From Acidobacteriota bacterium (GTDB taxonomy: Bacteria; Acidobacteriota; UBA6911; RPQK01; DATIPO01): a DNA stretch of 64,000 nt. The translations under genes and the position numbers were made by a program. The notes beneath the pieces were generated by a model. The model saw only the letters and a list, made by a program, of their open reading frames with translations. It did no database searches and was not told the DNA's origin. Of the stretch, positions 7,540 to 16,800 are shown in pieces (the first letter of the stretch is position 1; each line of letters starts with the position of its first letter). The stretch is from the NCBI GenBank assembly GCA_035471785.1, contig DATIPQ010000146.1, positions 22,617-86,616 of the forward strand, read 5' to 3'.

Positions 7540-9990
7540 ATGAAGTCGAAGACGGTCCACCACTACCAGATCCTGCGCCGTCTGGGCGCGGGTGGCGCGG
7601 GCGTGGTCTATTCAGCCTTCGATATGAAGCTGATGCGTCCGGTGGTGCTGAAGAAGCTGCACCGCGGCTCGGCCTCCGACCAGAAGCGGCGGGCCCGCCT
7701 TTTGCGTGAAGCGCGCATGGCCTCGGCCATCGAGCACCCCAACGTTTGTCCCGTCTACGAGGTGGGGGAAGCCGAGGGCAATGACTTCATCGTCATGCAG
7801 TTCGTGGAGGGTCGGACGCTGGAGCAGCTCATCGCAGAAGGTCCTCTCAACCTCTACCTGGCGCTCTCCATCGCCATCCAAACGGCGGACGGCCTGGCGG
7901 CGGCTCACCGCCTGGGGATTCTTCACCGCGACCTCAAGCCGGCCAACCTGATGATCTCCGACAACGGGGTGGTCAAGATCCTCGATTTCGGCCTGGCCGT
8001 GCGGACCGAGGGGACGGCCAAGGCGGCTCGGGAAACCTCCCCGCCCGCGGCTTCGGTCGCTGAGAGCGGCGGATTCTCCAGTTCGGGACGCATGGGCACC
8101 TTCTACTACATGGCGCCCGAGCAGTTCGTCACCCTCAAGGCCAGCGAGCAAACCGACATCTTCGCGTTGGGGCTGATCCTCTACCAGATGATCACGGGCA
8201 GCCATCCTTTCTGGTTTCGCAATGCCGACCAGAACCAAGTGGCGCGCGCCATCCAATACAAGGCGGCGCCTCCGCTGGAGGACTTCAGGCCGGATCTCCC
8301 CGCCGATTTTCAGCAGGTGGTGTCGAAGGCGCTGGACAAGCAGCCGTCCGGGCGCTACAAGACGGCGGCCGACCTGCGCGACGCGCTCAAGACGGTGATG
8401 AAGTCGCTGCATTACGAGGTAGGGGTGGTGCCAGGGGAGGCTTCGGCCGTCCTGCCTGCGCCGGAGGCCAAACGGGACAAGCGCAGCGGCATCTTTTCGC
8501 TGCTGGCGGAGCGTTTTCTAGGTGCCGGATCGCCGCGCATCCCGGCCAATACTCTGGCCGTGCTGCCCTTTCAATCCTCGCGCGAATCGCCTCAAGACCG
8601 CTTTCTGGGATTCGCTTTGGCTGATGCTGTCGCCACCCGCCTCTCGCGCATACCCTGGCTGCAGGTGCGTCCTTCCAGCACGGTGATGTCGGTGCCCCAC
8701 CTGCCTGCCAATCCTGCTCAGGCCGGCAAGCAACTGCGTGCGGCGGCCGTCCTGCAGGGAAAGTACCGCCTGGGCGAGGAAGGCTTCAGCCTCAACTGGC
8801 AGTTGCTCGCCAGCCTCTCCGAAACGGTGCTTTCGGGGGGCTCGATCAGCCTGCCGGGAGGGGAAGCGCCCGCCATCCAGAACCGGGTCAGCGAGGAGAT
8901 CTACGCGGCCATCAGCAGCATGAGCGGCCTGCGTCCGGCGGCCGCGGACGACGATGGCTCCGTTGCTCAGGGCCTCCGCCGCAGGCGCGACAGGGACCTG
9001 CCGGCCGAGTACCTGGAGGCCCGCGCCGTCCTCACCAGCTACGCCCTGCGCGGAGGTCACGGCAAAGACCTCAAGCAGGCCCGCCAGATGCTGCAGGGCG
9101 TCCTGCAAGACAATCCGCAACTGGCTCCCGTCCACTCGGCGCTGGGCATCTCCCACCTGCTGGCGGTGCGCAACGGAGCCGTCCATGCCGAGCATCTCAA
9201 GAAGGCCCAGGACCACCTGGCCCAGGCCCTGGAACTCGATCCCCAACTGGTTGAAGCCAACCTCTTCCGCCTCTACACTTTCCTCTGGCGGGGCGAGAAG
9301 GCGGCGGCCCGCCGGGGTGTCCAGAACCTGCTCGACAAGGCTCCCGAAGATCCCGAGGTGCACACCGTGGCGGGGGTCATCCAGCGCCTCGACGGACTCT
9401 ATCCGCAAGCCCTCGAGTCCTTCTCGGAGGCCCTGCGACTCAATCCCGCCGTAGCCACCACCGTCTACTACCAGCGTGGACGCACCCACGTCTACCGCGG
9501 CGACCCCGAGGCGGCCTTCCACGAGGTCAACAAAGGCCTGGCCCTGGAGCCCCGCCACACCCTCCTGCGCTCGTCCCTGGGCTACCTCCTCGTGCGTTTC
9601 GAGGAGTTCACCCAAGCCATCGAAACCCTGCAAGAGATCGTCGACGAAGACCCTCACCTGCGCCTGGCCTATCCCACTCTGGCCATCGCCTACCTCTCTG
9701 CCGGCCACCCCACCGTCGCCCGCGACCTCATCACCGACGAAATCCTTTCCTCGGGCCGCCACGACGGCGACATGGCCTACCGCCTGGCCACCTACTTCGC
9801 CGTAGCCGCTGACCGCGACCAAGCCCTCGCCTGGCTCCGCAAAGCCGTCTACCTGGGCAACGAAAGCCACCCCTGGCTCTCCACCAACCCCCTCTGGACC
9901 CCCCTCAACGGCGATCCCGACCTCAACAAAATCCTCCAAGACCTCAAAAATACCCACACCCAAAACCAACGCCTCTGGCTCAACCCGTAA
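7540..9990 (+). CDS. Ser/Thr protein kinase with C-terminal TPR array
   Basis: This 816-residue PknB-type kinase has a glycine-rich loop (GAGGAGVV, about 16-23), catalytic K38 in VVLKK, HRDLKPAN with D131, DFG with D149 and a MAPEQ activation-segment motif. The kinase domain ends near 290. A middle alpha/beta region (about 330-450) resembles the TolB/FlgO-like domain often found between kinase and TPRs in this architecture (LAVLPF..., then LADAVATRLSRI). About 480-810 is a TPR array. No transmembrane segment is evident, so it is probably cytosolic. All catalytic residues are present, so it should be active. Spacing of 21 nt suggests co-transcription with the exported protein upstream. Substrates are unknown. 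Confidence 0.93.
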   Translation: MKSKTVHHYQILRRLGAGGAGVVYSAFDMKLMRPVVLKKLHRGSASDQKRRARLLREARMASAIEHPNVCPVYEVGEAEGNDFIVMQFVEGRTLEQLIAEGPLNLYLALSIAIQTADGLAAAHRLGILHRDLKPANLMISDNGVVKILDFGLAVRTEGTAKAARETSPPAASVAESGGFSSSGRMGTFYYMAPEQFVTLKASEQTDIFALGLILYQMITGSHPFWFRNADQNQVARAIQYKAAPPLEDFRPDLPADFQQVVSKALDKQPSGRYKTAADLRDALKTVMKSLHYEVGVVPGEASAVLPAPEAKRDKRSGIFSLLAERFLGAGSPRIPANTLAVLPFQSSRESPQDRFLGFALADAVATRLSRIPWLQVRPSSTVMSVPHLPANPAQAGKQLRAAAVLQGKYRLGEEGFSLNWQLLASLSETVLSGGSISLPGGEAPAIQNRVSEEIYAAISSMSGLRPAAADDDGSVAQGLRRRRDRDLPAEYLEARAVLTSYALRGGHGKDLKQARQMLQGVLQDNPQLAPVHSALGISHLLAVRNGAVHAEHLKKAQDHLAQALELDPQLVEANLFRLYTFLWRGEKAAARRGVQNLLDKAPEDPEVHTVAGVIQRLDGLYPQALESFSEALRLNPAVATTVYYQRGRTHVYRGDPEAAFHEVNKGLALEPRHTLLRSSLGYLLVRFEEFTQAIETLQEIVDEDPHLRLAYPTLAIAYLSAGHPTVARDLITDEILSSGRHDGDMAYRLATYFAVAADRDQALAWLRKAVYLGNESHPWLSTNPLWTPLNGDPDLNKILQDLKNTHTQNQRLWLNP

Positions 9991-10085
9991 GCCGACATCC
10001 GCTCGACTTCTGGTACGTCTTCCTGAGGTCGCTCTTCTAGACAGAACACCTCGGCCGGTTACAAATAGGCGAATAGGAACAGTTC

Positions 10086-10188
10086 CTCCATCGCCGCAAG
10101 GATGCGCCTCCCACCCTCCCGGAAGCTGCCCGCTCAAGAGGACTGAGCGGAGCCGTCTGGTGGGAGGCGCATCCTTGCGGCGATGGAG
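10086..10188. repeat. 30-bp perfect inverted repeat with nested hairpin
   Basis: The left arm (10086-10115) and right arm (10159-10188) are exact reverse complements over 30 bp, separated by 43 nt. Inside the loop a second 7-bp stem, CCGCTCA/TGAGCGG, can form. No T-run follows, so a simple intrinsic terminator is less likely than a mobile palindromic element (MITE- or REP-like) or an RNA-processing signal. It lies 96 nt after the kinase stop. Confidence 0.8.
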
Positions 10189-10246
10189 ATAACCAGACAC
10201 CAGGTTATATAGGGTCAGACCCGTCCAAGGGCCGACAGGGCTTAGC

Positions 10247-10378
10247 TCAGGAATCCCATGCCGCCGATTCACCCCCTGCCGGGTTTCGACCGAGAGCCCG
10301 TACCGCGGCGGGAGCGAGCAACTCGGCGGCTCGATCGATGAGCTCTTTGTTGCCTTCCAGGAGATCGTCTTTCGTCAT
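10247..10378 (-). CDS. Possible 43-residue small protein (weak)
   Basis: A minus-strand frame of 43 codons starts MTKDDLLEGNKELIDRAAEL and would form one amphipathic helix; its composition resembles real coding sequence more than the flanking DNA does. No convincing Shine-Dalgarno sequence precedes the ATG, and the start region overlaps the symporter promoter on the other strand. It could be a short unrecognised gene, the remnant of a longer one, or chance. Confidence 0.25.
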   Translation of the reverse strand: MTKDDLLEGNKELIDRAAELLAPAAVRALGRNPAGGESAAWDS

Positions 10379-10390
10379 CCGCGCCCAGCC

Positions 10391-10420
10391 TTGGACAGCG
10401 TGGGGGAAGGCTGCCATAAT
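10391..10420 (+). promoter_or_regulatory. Sigma70-like promoter of the symporter gene
   Basis: TTGGAC (10391-10396) and CATAAT (10415-10420) are separated by 18 nt, giving a good housekeeping-type promoter. The start codon GTG at 10454 is preceded by AAGGAGAGG (10441-10449), so this transcript would have a conventional leader of about 27 nt. Confidence 0.6.
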
Positions 10421-10453
10421 TCTGCGGCGCGTCCACCACAAAGGAGAGGGTTC

Positions 10454-12076
10454 GTGGGACTTCTTGAGACATTGGACTGGCTGGTTGTGGGCTTTTACTT
10501 CGTGGTCGTTTTCGCGGTGGCCATTTGGGCCACGCAGCGCGAAAAGGGGACGCGGAAGACCTCGCAGGGGTATTTTCTGGCGGGACGCAACGTGGGGTGG
10601 TTCATCATCGGCGCCTCGCTGTTCGCCTCCAACATCGGGTCGGAGCATCTGGTGGGGTTGGCCGGGACGGGGGCCAACAGCGGCGTGGCCGTGGGGCAGT
10701 TCGAGATTCTGGCCTCGCTGATTCTGCTGCTCTTGGGGTGGGTCTTCGTGCCCTTCTACCTGGAGAGCGGCGTGTTTACCATGCCGGAGTTCCTGGAGCG
10801 GCGCTATTCCTCGGGAGCACGCTGGTATCTGGCGGGGATTTCGATTGTCGGGTATGTGCTGACCAAGATTTCGGTCACCATCTATGCCGGGGGCATCGTC
10901 TTCGAGTCCCTGATGGGGATTAACTTTTGGACGGGCGCCCTGGTCGTTGTGTTGGCGACCGGAGTCTACACGGTCTTCGGCGGACTCAGGGCCGTGCTCT
11001 ACACCGACATGCTGCAAATGTTCGTGCTGGTGGGCGGCGCCGTGGCGGTGACCCTCATCGGACTCTCCGAGCTGGGCGGCTGGGACGAGATGTACGCTAC
11101 CGCCGGAAGCAGCTTCTTCGACATGTGGAAGCCCGTCAGCGATCCCAGCTTTCCCTGGACGGGGATTCTTTTCGGCGCTCCCATTCTGGGCGTCTGGTAT
11201 TGGTGCACCGACCAGTTCATCGTCCAGCGCGTGCTCTCGGCCTCCGACCAGGACAACGCCCGCCGCGGAACCATCTTCGGCGGCTTCCTGAAGGTTCTGC
11301 CTCTCTTCATCTTCGTGATTCCCGGGGTGGTGGCCTACTCGCTCTCGCAGAAGGGAATGATGGAATTGGCCGAGCCCGATCAGGCGCTTCCGACCATGAT
11401 CGGCGTCCTGCTGCCGGCCGGGCTCAAAGGACTGGTGGTGGCCGGACTGCTGGCCGCCCTGATGAGCTCGCTGTCGTCGGTCTTCAACTCCTGCTCGACG
11501 CTCATCACCTGGGACATCTACCGCAAGGTCCATCCCGAGGCTACCGAGCGCCGCCTGGTGTGGGTGGGACAGATTTCGACGGTGGTTCTGGTGGGACTTG
11601 GACTGCTGTGGATCCCCATGATGCAGTTCATCTCAGGCCGCCTCTACGAATACCTGCAAAGCGTACAGGCCTATATTTCGCCGCCCATCGCCGCCGTCTT
11701 TCTCATCGGCATCTTCTACAAGCGGGTCAACGCGTCCGGCGCCATCGCTTCGCTGCTGACCGGATTCGTGCTGGGCATGTCGCGGCTGGCGCTGGAGCTT
11801 TACAAGTCGGAGCTGACGCCAGGATCGATGCTTCACACTTATGCCGACATCAACTTCCTCCACTTCGCCATCCTGCTTTTCGCCATCTGCTCGACAGTTC
11901 TGCTCGTGGTCAGCCTGCTGACGCCCCCCCAATCGGAGGCCAAGCTGGCCGGACTCACCTACGCCACCACCGAGGTGGCCGACGAGTCGACCCAAGCCGG
12001 CAAGCGAAACGACCTGCTTCTCACCGGCCTGCTCATCCTTTGCGTGGTGGCGGTATGGATCTATTTTTCGGGTTGA
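10454..12076 (+). CDS. Sodium/solute symporter, SSS (SGLT-like) family
   Basis: This roughly 540-residue integral membrane protein has about 13-14 hydrophobic segments. Near the N-terminus it shows the family pattern for SGLT-type transporters (TSQGYFLAGRNVGW, then GSEHLVGLAG with the residues around the first broken helix). Internal ALMSSLSSVFNSCSTL and a C-terminal VYEYLQSVQAYISPP-like stretch (here LYEYLQSVQAYISPP) fit glucose/galactose-type members. It should couple import of a sugar or polyol to sodium; the exact substrate cannot be read. I chose GTG 10454 over the ATG at 10391 because the Shine-Dalgarno sequence AAGGAG is correctly placed and the upstream extension overlaps the promoter. 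Confidence 0.92.
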   Translation: MGLLETLDWLVVGFYFVVVFAVAIWATQREKGTRKTSQGYFLAGRNVGWFIIGASLFASNIGSEHLVGLAGTGANSGVAVGQFEILASLILLLLGWVFVPFYLESGVFTMPEFLERRYSSGARWYLAGISIVGYVLTKISVTIYAGGIVFESLMGINFWTGALVVVLATGVYTVFGGLRAVLYTDMLQMFVLVGGAVAVTLIGLSELGGWDEMYATAGSSFFDMWKPVSDPSFPWTGILFGAPILGVWYWCTDQFIVQRVLSASDQDNARRGTIFGGFLKVLPLFIFVIPGVVAYSLSQKGMMELAEPDQALPTMIGVLLPAGLKGLVVAGLLAALMSSLSSVFNSCSTLITWDIYRKVHPEATERRLVWVGQISTVVLVGLGLLWIPMMQFISGRLYEYLQSVQAYISPPIAAVFLIGIFYKRVNASGAIASLLTGFVLGMSRLALELYKSELTPGSMLHTYADINFLHFAILLFAICSTVLLVVSLLTPPQSEAKLAGLTYATTEVADESTQAGKRNDLLLTGLLILCVVAVWIYFSG

Positions 12077-12098
12077 TTCCCGGAAGAAGGGAAACGTC

Positions 12099-13073
12099 AT
12101 GTTCTTGACCTGGACTCTAAGTCTTTTGCTGTTGGCGGGCCAGCCCCAGGCCAGGCCGTCGGAGTTGGCCCACACCTATTCCATCGTGGCCTACGATGAG
12201 CAGACCGGGGAGGTGGGCGGAGCCGTCCAGTCCCACTGGTTCTCGGTGGGAAGCATCGTCGTTTGGGCCCAGGGAGGAGTAGGGGCGGTGGCCACCCAGT
12301 CCTTCGTCAACGTCGACTACGGTCCCCTGGGACTGCGGGCCATGGCTTCGGGAGAGCGACCCGGACCCGCCCTCGAGCGCTTGACTCAGGCCGACCCGGG
12401 ACGGGACGTCCGCCAGGTGGCCTTTGTCGACGTCTCAGGACGGGTGGCGGCCCACACGGGCCAGAAGTGCATCCGCCATCATTGCGATGTGCAGGGTGAC
12501 GGGTTCAGCGTGCAGGCCAACATGATGCTCAAGTCCACCGTGTGCACGGCCATGGCCGAGGCCTTCCGCTCCGCCCGCGGATCGCTGGCCCGTCGCCTGA
12601 TGGCCGCATTGCAGGCCGCCGAAGCTGAAGGAGGCGACATCCGGGGACGCCAGAGCGCCGCCCTCAAGGTGGTCTCGGCCGCCAAGCCGGAACAGCCCTG
12701 GGAGGGCGTGATGGTGGATATCCGCGTCGACGACCATCAGCGTCCGCTGCAGGAACTGGAGCGTCTGCTCACCGTGCAGGAAGCCTACAACGACATGAAC
12801 GCCGGAGACCTGGCCATCGAGCACGGGCAGATGGAACAAGCGCTGCAACACTATGCGCGCGCCGAGGAGAAGCTTCCAGGACGGCTGGAGCCGCGCTACT
12901 GGCACGCCGTCCAACTGGTCTCGGTGGGACGCCTGCAGGAAGCCTTGCCGATCTTCAAGGAGATCTTCGCCCAGGACGGGAATTGGCTGGAACTGACGCG
13001 GCGGCTGGCGGAGGTGGACCTGCTTCCCCAAGACCCTGAGGTCCTCAAGGCCATCGAAGAGCAGGCCCCCTAG
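12099..13073 (+). CDS. DUF1028 (Ntn-hydrolase-like) protein with TPR tail
   Basis: The 324-residue protein begins with a short signal-like hydrophobic stretch (MFLTWTLSLLLLAG). The DUF1028 body (about 24-225) follows, with the typical opening HTYSIVAYDEQTGEVGGAVQ and the internal GVGAVATQSFVN and GFSVQANMM motifs. Family structures have an Ntn-hydrolase-like fold and peptidoglycan or amide-hydrolase activity has been proposed, but the reaction is not established. Residues 245-310 form TPR helices. The gene follows the symporter by 22 nt, so co-transcription is likely. The 3' end faces a convergent gene across a hairpin. Confidence 0.88.
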   Translation: MFLTWTLSLLLLAGQPQARPSELAHTYSIVAYDEQTGEVGGAVQSHWFSVGSIVVWAQGGVGAVATQSFVNVDYGPLGLRAMASGERPGPALERLTQADPGRDVRQVAFVDVSGRVAAHTGQKCIRHHCDVQGDGFSVQANMMLKSTVCTAMAEAFRSARGSLARRLMAALQAAEAEGGDIRGRQSAALKVVSAAKPEQPWEGVMVDIRVDDHQRPLQELERLLTVQEAYNDMNAGDLAIEHGQMEQALQHYARAEEKLPGRLEPRYWHAVQLVSVGRLQEALPIFKEIFAQDGNWLELTRRLAEVDLLPQDPEVLKAIEEQAP

Positions 13074-13170
13074 GTGCCTGGAAGGTTTCGACGGAGTCGT
13101 CCTGTAGGCTGCCTGTTAGGCCGATTCTCACACAGTTTCCAGGGGACCGGCAAGGGGTGTGATGAGGAGT

Positions 13171-13199
13171 GCGGCCCCCCAGGTCCTCCGAGGGGCCGC
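13171..13199. terminator. Hairpin between convergent genes
   Basis: GCGGCCCC (13171-13178) pairs with GGGGCCGC (13192-13199) across a 13-nt loop. It lies between the stops of the DUF1028 gene (plus) and the leader-like gene (minus). There is no strong T-run on either side, so it would be a Rho-assisted or bidirectional stop at best. Confidence 0.4.
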
Positions 13200-13208
13200 C
13201 GGACGGCC

Positions 13209-13703
13209 TCAACCTCCTTCTTGAGGCGTGTAGTCGTCGTGGTTGTAGGCGGGGTCGTCGAGCAGGGCCAAGGAGCAGGAAGTGAACCAACCCTCCTCGG
13301 TCACGTCTTCCATGCTCTGGGAGGCCGAGGGATCGTTGAGCAGATCCTCGATGAGGGCGACCTCGGTGGCGTTCAGATGAAGGAACTGCTGTGAGGCCAG
13401 GTTTGCGACTCCCTCCTGGCGCATCCTGTTGCGCAGGCCCCGGTCGATGGTGAGAATGCCCACCAACTCCCGGCAGTCCTCGCCTTGTTGAGCGGGCGAG
13501 GCCAGGGCGGCAATCCTCTGCCCGATGTTGGCGAGAGCGTCGTAAACCTCCTGCACTCCAAGCAGCCGGCTGATCTCGCCCACATCATACTGAGAGAGGC
13601 GCAATTCCAGTGATTCCGCCGCGCCTCTGGCGTCGGCCTGGACTTGATCGAGAAACTCGGCGTTCCCTGCAGCTCTTCCCCACACTTTCCATACGTTGCT
13701 CAT
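13209..13703 (-). CDS. Small protein with two Nif11/NHLP-like leader repeats
   Basis: This 164-residue protein has no signal peptide. Two similar helical blocks are visible: about 10-48 (GNAEFLDQVQADARGAAESL, ending LSQYDVGEISRLL) and about 85-124 (RNRMRQEGVANLASQQF, ending LNATEVALIEDLL). This spacing, a short helix, an Asp/Ala-rich turn, then a hydrophobic helix ending in a di-leucine, resembles Nif11/NHLP-clan leader peptides and Os1348/Franean1_4349-like proteins. The short tail (WFTSCSLALLDDPAYNHDDY) would occupy the core position. AAGGAG six nt before the ATG supports the start. No maturation enzyme is adjacent; it lies downstream of the sigma/kinase pair on the same strand. It may be a RiPP-like precursor or a non-RiPP member of the fold. 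Confidence 0.55.
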   Translation of the reverse strand: MSNVWKVWGRAAGNAEFLDQVQADARGAAESLELRLSQYDVGEISRLLGVQEVYDALANIGQRIAALASPAQQGEDCRELVGILTIDRGLRNRMRQEGVANLASQQFLHLNATEVALIEDLLNDPSASQSMEDVTEEGWFTSCSLALLDDPAYNHDDYTPQEGG

Positions 13704-13740
13704 GACATGCTCCTTTGCATGTTTTCCGGGACGAGCCTCT

Positions 13741-13760
13741 TCCCGCCCGCGCAGGCGGGA
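13741..13760. terminator. Short GC hairpin between the kinase and leader-like genes
   Basis: TCCCGCC (13741-13747) pairs with GGCGGGA (13754-13760) over a 6-nt loop. It lies downstream of the kinase stop and upstream of the leader-like gene on the same strand. With no T-run it may be an attenuator, a processing stem or a weak terminator. Confidence 0.35.
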
Positions 13761-13894
13761 CCGCGTCCGGCGGATTGCCGTGAGAGCCGCAGAAAAGTCT
13801 GCCGATGATTCGTTAGAAGGGGGATGCGCCGGTCAATTAGTGTGATAACGCCGGAGCAGAACGATGCTCGCCGCCGGAGGTTCAGACCGGCAGC

Positions 13895-16800
13895 CTATTT
13901 TGAGGTGTCCCGGCCAGCGGGATGTGCGCATTCCGCTTCCAGAATCCGCTGCCCGAATCTGTCCGGAGTCCAGAAGGATTTGAGCTCCTGTTGCAGCTCT
14001 TGAGCCTCTTCTTCTTTGCCGACCCCGATCAGACAGCAGGCCATCCGTTTCCTAACGACTGCCAGCATGTCGGCCGGCAGCCAATAGATGAGACGGCCCT
14101 TGCGGTCCAAAATCTCGCGATAGATGCGAATCGCACTATCGTAACTGCCCGTTTCTTCGAGCAGGCGAGCAAGAGATGCCGCTGATAGTATATCTTCTAA
14201 TCCTCGATGGGCTTTGTCAAGAGGTGTTCTGGCTTCTTCGATTCGACCCTGCCGCAAGTACTCTTCACCCTCTAACTGCATCAGGTACCATCGAGTGAGC
14301 TTGTTGGAGTACTGGCTGTCGATTTGCCGCAGTTTCTCAATGTATGGCCCGGACTTGTCCCAATGTCCCCATTGGCCCAGAAGCAGTGCGGCATCGCGCA
14401 GCCTGCGGTGAAACTGGGGCGGGAAGTCGTCTTCAAGCAGATATTCCAGCGCCTGCAGGGCTTGATCTTCGCGATCGGTCAAAAAGTAGAGATGGGCCAG
14501 ACGCAGGTCGGTCAGGTAGCCGATGAAGCGGTTGCCGCGCCTCTCGCCGCTGCCTTTCCCGCGTTCCAGCCATTTCAGGGCCTCTTCGTGATGGCCTTGC
14601 AGAAGTTCGTTCTGGGCCAGGTAGTAGCGGGCGACCGGTATCCACAAGGCCCGGTCTCTGCCCATGGCGGTTTGCTCCCCCCGTTTGGAGGCGCACTGCT
14701 CCATCTTCAACAGGACTTGTTCGGCGCCTTCAAAGTCGTCCAGTCCCATTCGTGAGAAAGCCTCGGCCCAATCCAGGTAAGGCCAATCCTCATTTGGCGA
14801 GCGCAGCTCTTGCGCGATGTCGAGGGCTTCCCGGAACTGGCTGTTCCGGGCCAGAATGAAGGCGATCCTGCCCTTGTATCGCCTCTCCTCGGAAGGTTGC
14901 AGACGGATGGCCTGCTCCAAATGGTCGATGGCCTCGTCAAAAAACCCGATCCGTGCCAAGTCGTTGGAAACGAGGACGTGGAGGGTGGCGTCGTCGGGTC
15001 TCGCGGCAAGGACCGCTTCAGCTATCTCAATAGCCTCATGATGCTGTCCCGTCATTTGCAGGTATTGCACCTCGATGAGGCGGCTCTCAGGAGGACTGGC
15101 GTTATGACGCAGACGGTAGCCCTCAGTGATTGTCTGCAGCGAGGCCTTGGAGTTGCCCATAGCGCTCTGGCAAAGAGCGAGTGCGCGGTGGGCGGAGGCA
15201 AACTGGGGATCTTCCCCGATCGCCGTTTCCAGCAGGCCCACCCGTTTCTCGAGCAGAGGCGTCAACTCCGCTTCATGGTAGTGTTTCAAGGCCTCAAAAC
15301 TGGTCGTCGTCACCTTGGGGTAGTTAGGTCTGCTTCCCAATTGGGGGGACCTGCTGATCACATTGGAGAGCAGGGGGTGCATCATCTGTCTGAGCAGGGA
15401 GTCGATTTGGCCCTGTTGGCGAAGGGTCTCAGCGTCGAAGTGAAGGGTCGAAGAGGCTGATGAAGCCTCCAGGAGGAGTCGTGTCCCTTGTGGGGAGTGA
15501 TCCAGTCCTATCTTCAGAGAAATGTCCGCCATGCCGCGCTGCAGCAATTCCTGGGCCGTATTGCCGTCGACCGGACTGTCAGCGGGTTTTCCCATCAGCT
15601 TTAGATTGTCGGCCAAGGTCGCGGCATTCACCGGCGTGAAGCGGGGATAGGCGCTTAGAACATCTCTTACGGTTCCATCGATGGCAGCTCTGTCTGCCGC
15701 TTCCACCGATCCCGAGACCTCCTCCATCAGGATGCGCAACTCTCGCTCGGGACTGGAATACTGGATGATGAGAAGTAATGCGGCGAAGACGATTATGAGC
15801 AGAGCCGCCACGGCTTTAAGGGGCGGTCGCGGCCAGCCTCCCCCCGTCGAATCGGCGGGGCGCTGCATCAGCCGCAGGGACTGATCGGTCAAGACTCCCG
15901 CCAGAGCGTCTTCCATCTGCCGCGCCGAATGGAAGCGCCGGCGCGGATTAGGATCAAGCGCTTTCTCCACGATCCTGCAGACGGCGTGAGGGAGTTGCGG
16001 GCGCGCCTCGCCCAGAGGCGTGAAGATTTTCTTGCGATGTCCTTGGCGGATCTCCCCCACATCGGTGCCCCGCACGGGAAAAGTGCGGCTCATCAGGTAG
16101 TAGAGCAGGACGCCGATGGAGTAGATGTCGGAGAGAGGCGTCGGCTCTTCGCCTCTGAGCACCTCGGGCGCCATGTAGAGGGGCGTGCCCGAGATGGGCG
16201 CCTGAGTGTCGGCTTGGGGCGAATCGGGAATCTCGTAGCCGGTGCCGAAATCGGTGAGGACGATGCGTCCGCCTTGGCCGCGGATGATGTTCTGAGCCTT
16301 GATGTCGCGGTGCACAACTCCGGCCTGATGAACCATGGCGGCGGCCCGGCATACCTGCATCCCGATGACCACAGCCTCGCCGGCGCTGCAGGGGCCCTGC
16401 TCCTCGACCATCTCATCCAGGTTGCGTCCCCGCACGTACTCCATCCACAGCCCCACCTGACCGCCGTGGGTGTCGGCCCCGTACACGGTGGCTACGCTGG
16501 GATCGTTGATTTTGGCCAGCAGACGCGCTTCCCGGACCAGACGGAGGCGGCGCTCCTCATCCTTCTGGGCCTGTTTCCCGCCCGTTGAGCGAGGGCGCAT
16601 CAGCTTGAGGGCCACATTGCGTTCCAACTGGGCATCCCAGGCCCGGTAGACTTCCCCGCAGGCCCCTCCTCCGATGCGCTCGCGGATGATCAGATGGCCC
16701 CAGCGGCGCGGGGTTCCTGTATCGGGATCGGAAGACTGCTGGAGATCAGCTTGAGTGGGCGGGCTTGAGGCTGGATCAGGGCTCAGGGAAGCGACTCGGG

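Larger units (their letters stand above)
9991..10453. other. Non-coding interval with a long inverted repeat
   Basis: This 463-nt interval holds a pair of perfect 30-bp inverted arms (10086-10188), a 6-bp hairpin ATAACC/GGTTAT (10189-10208) and a small quasi-palindrome GGGTCAGACCC (10212-10222). It also contains a weak 43-codon reading frame on the minus strand and the symporter promoter. No transposase gene or direct repeats of a target site are visible. Confidence 0.7.

Noticed and set aside
10212-10222. GGGTCAGACCC as an insertion-sequence end
   Set aside because: Such words occur at ends of some transposable elements, but no transposase, matching second end or target duplication is present, so an IS is not called.
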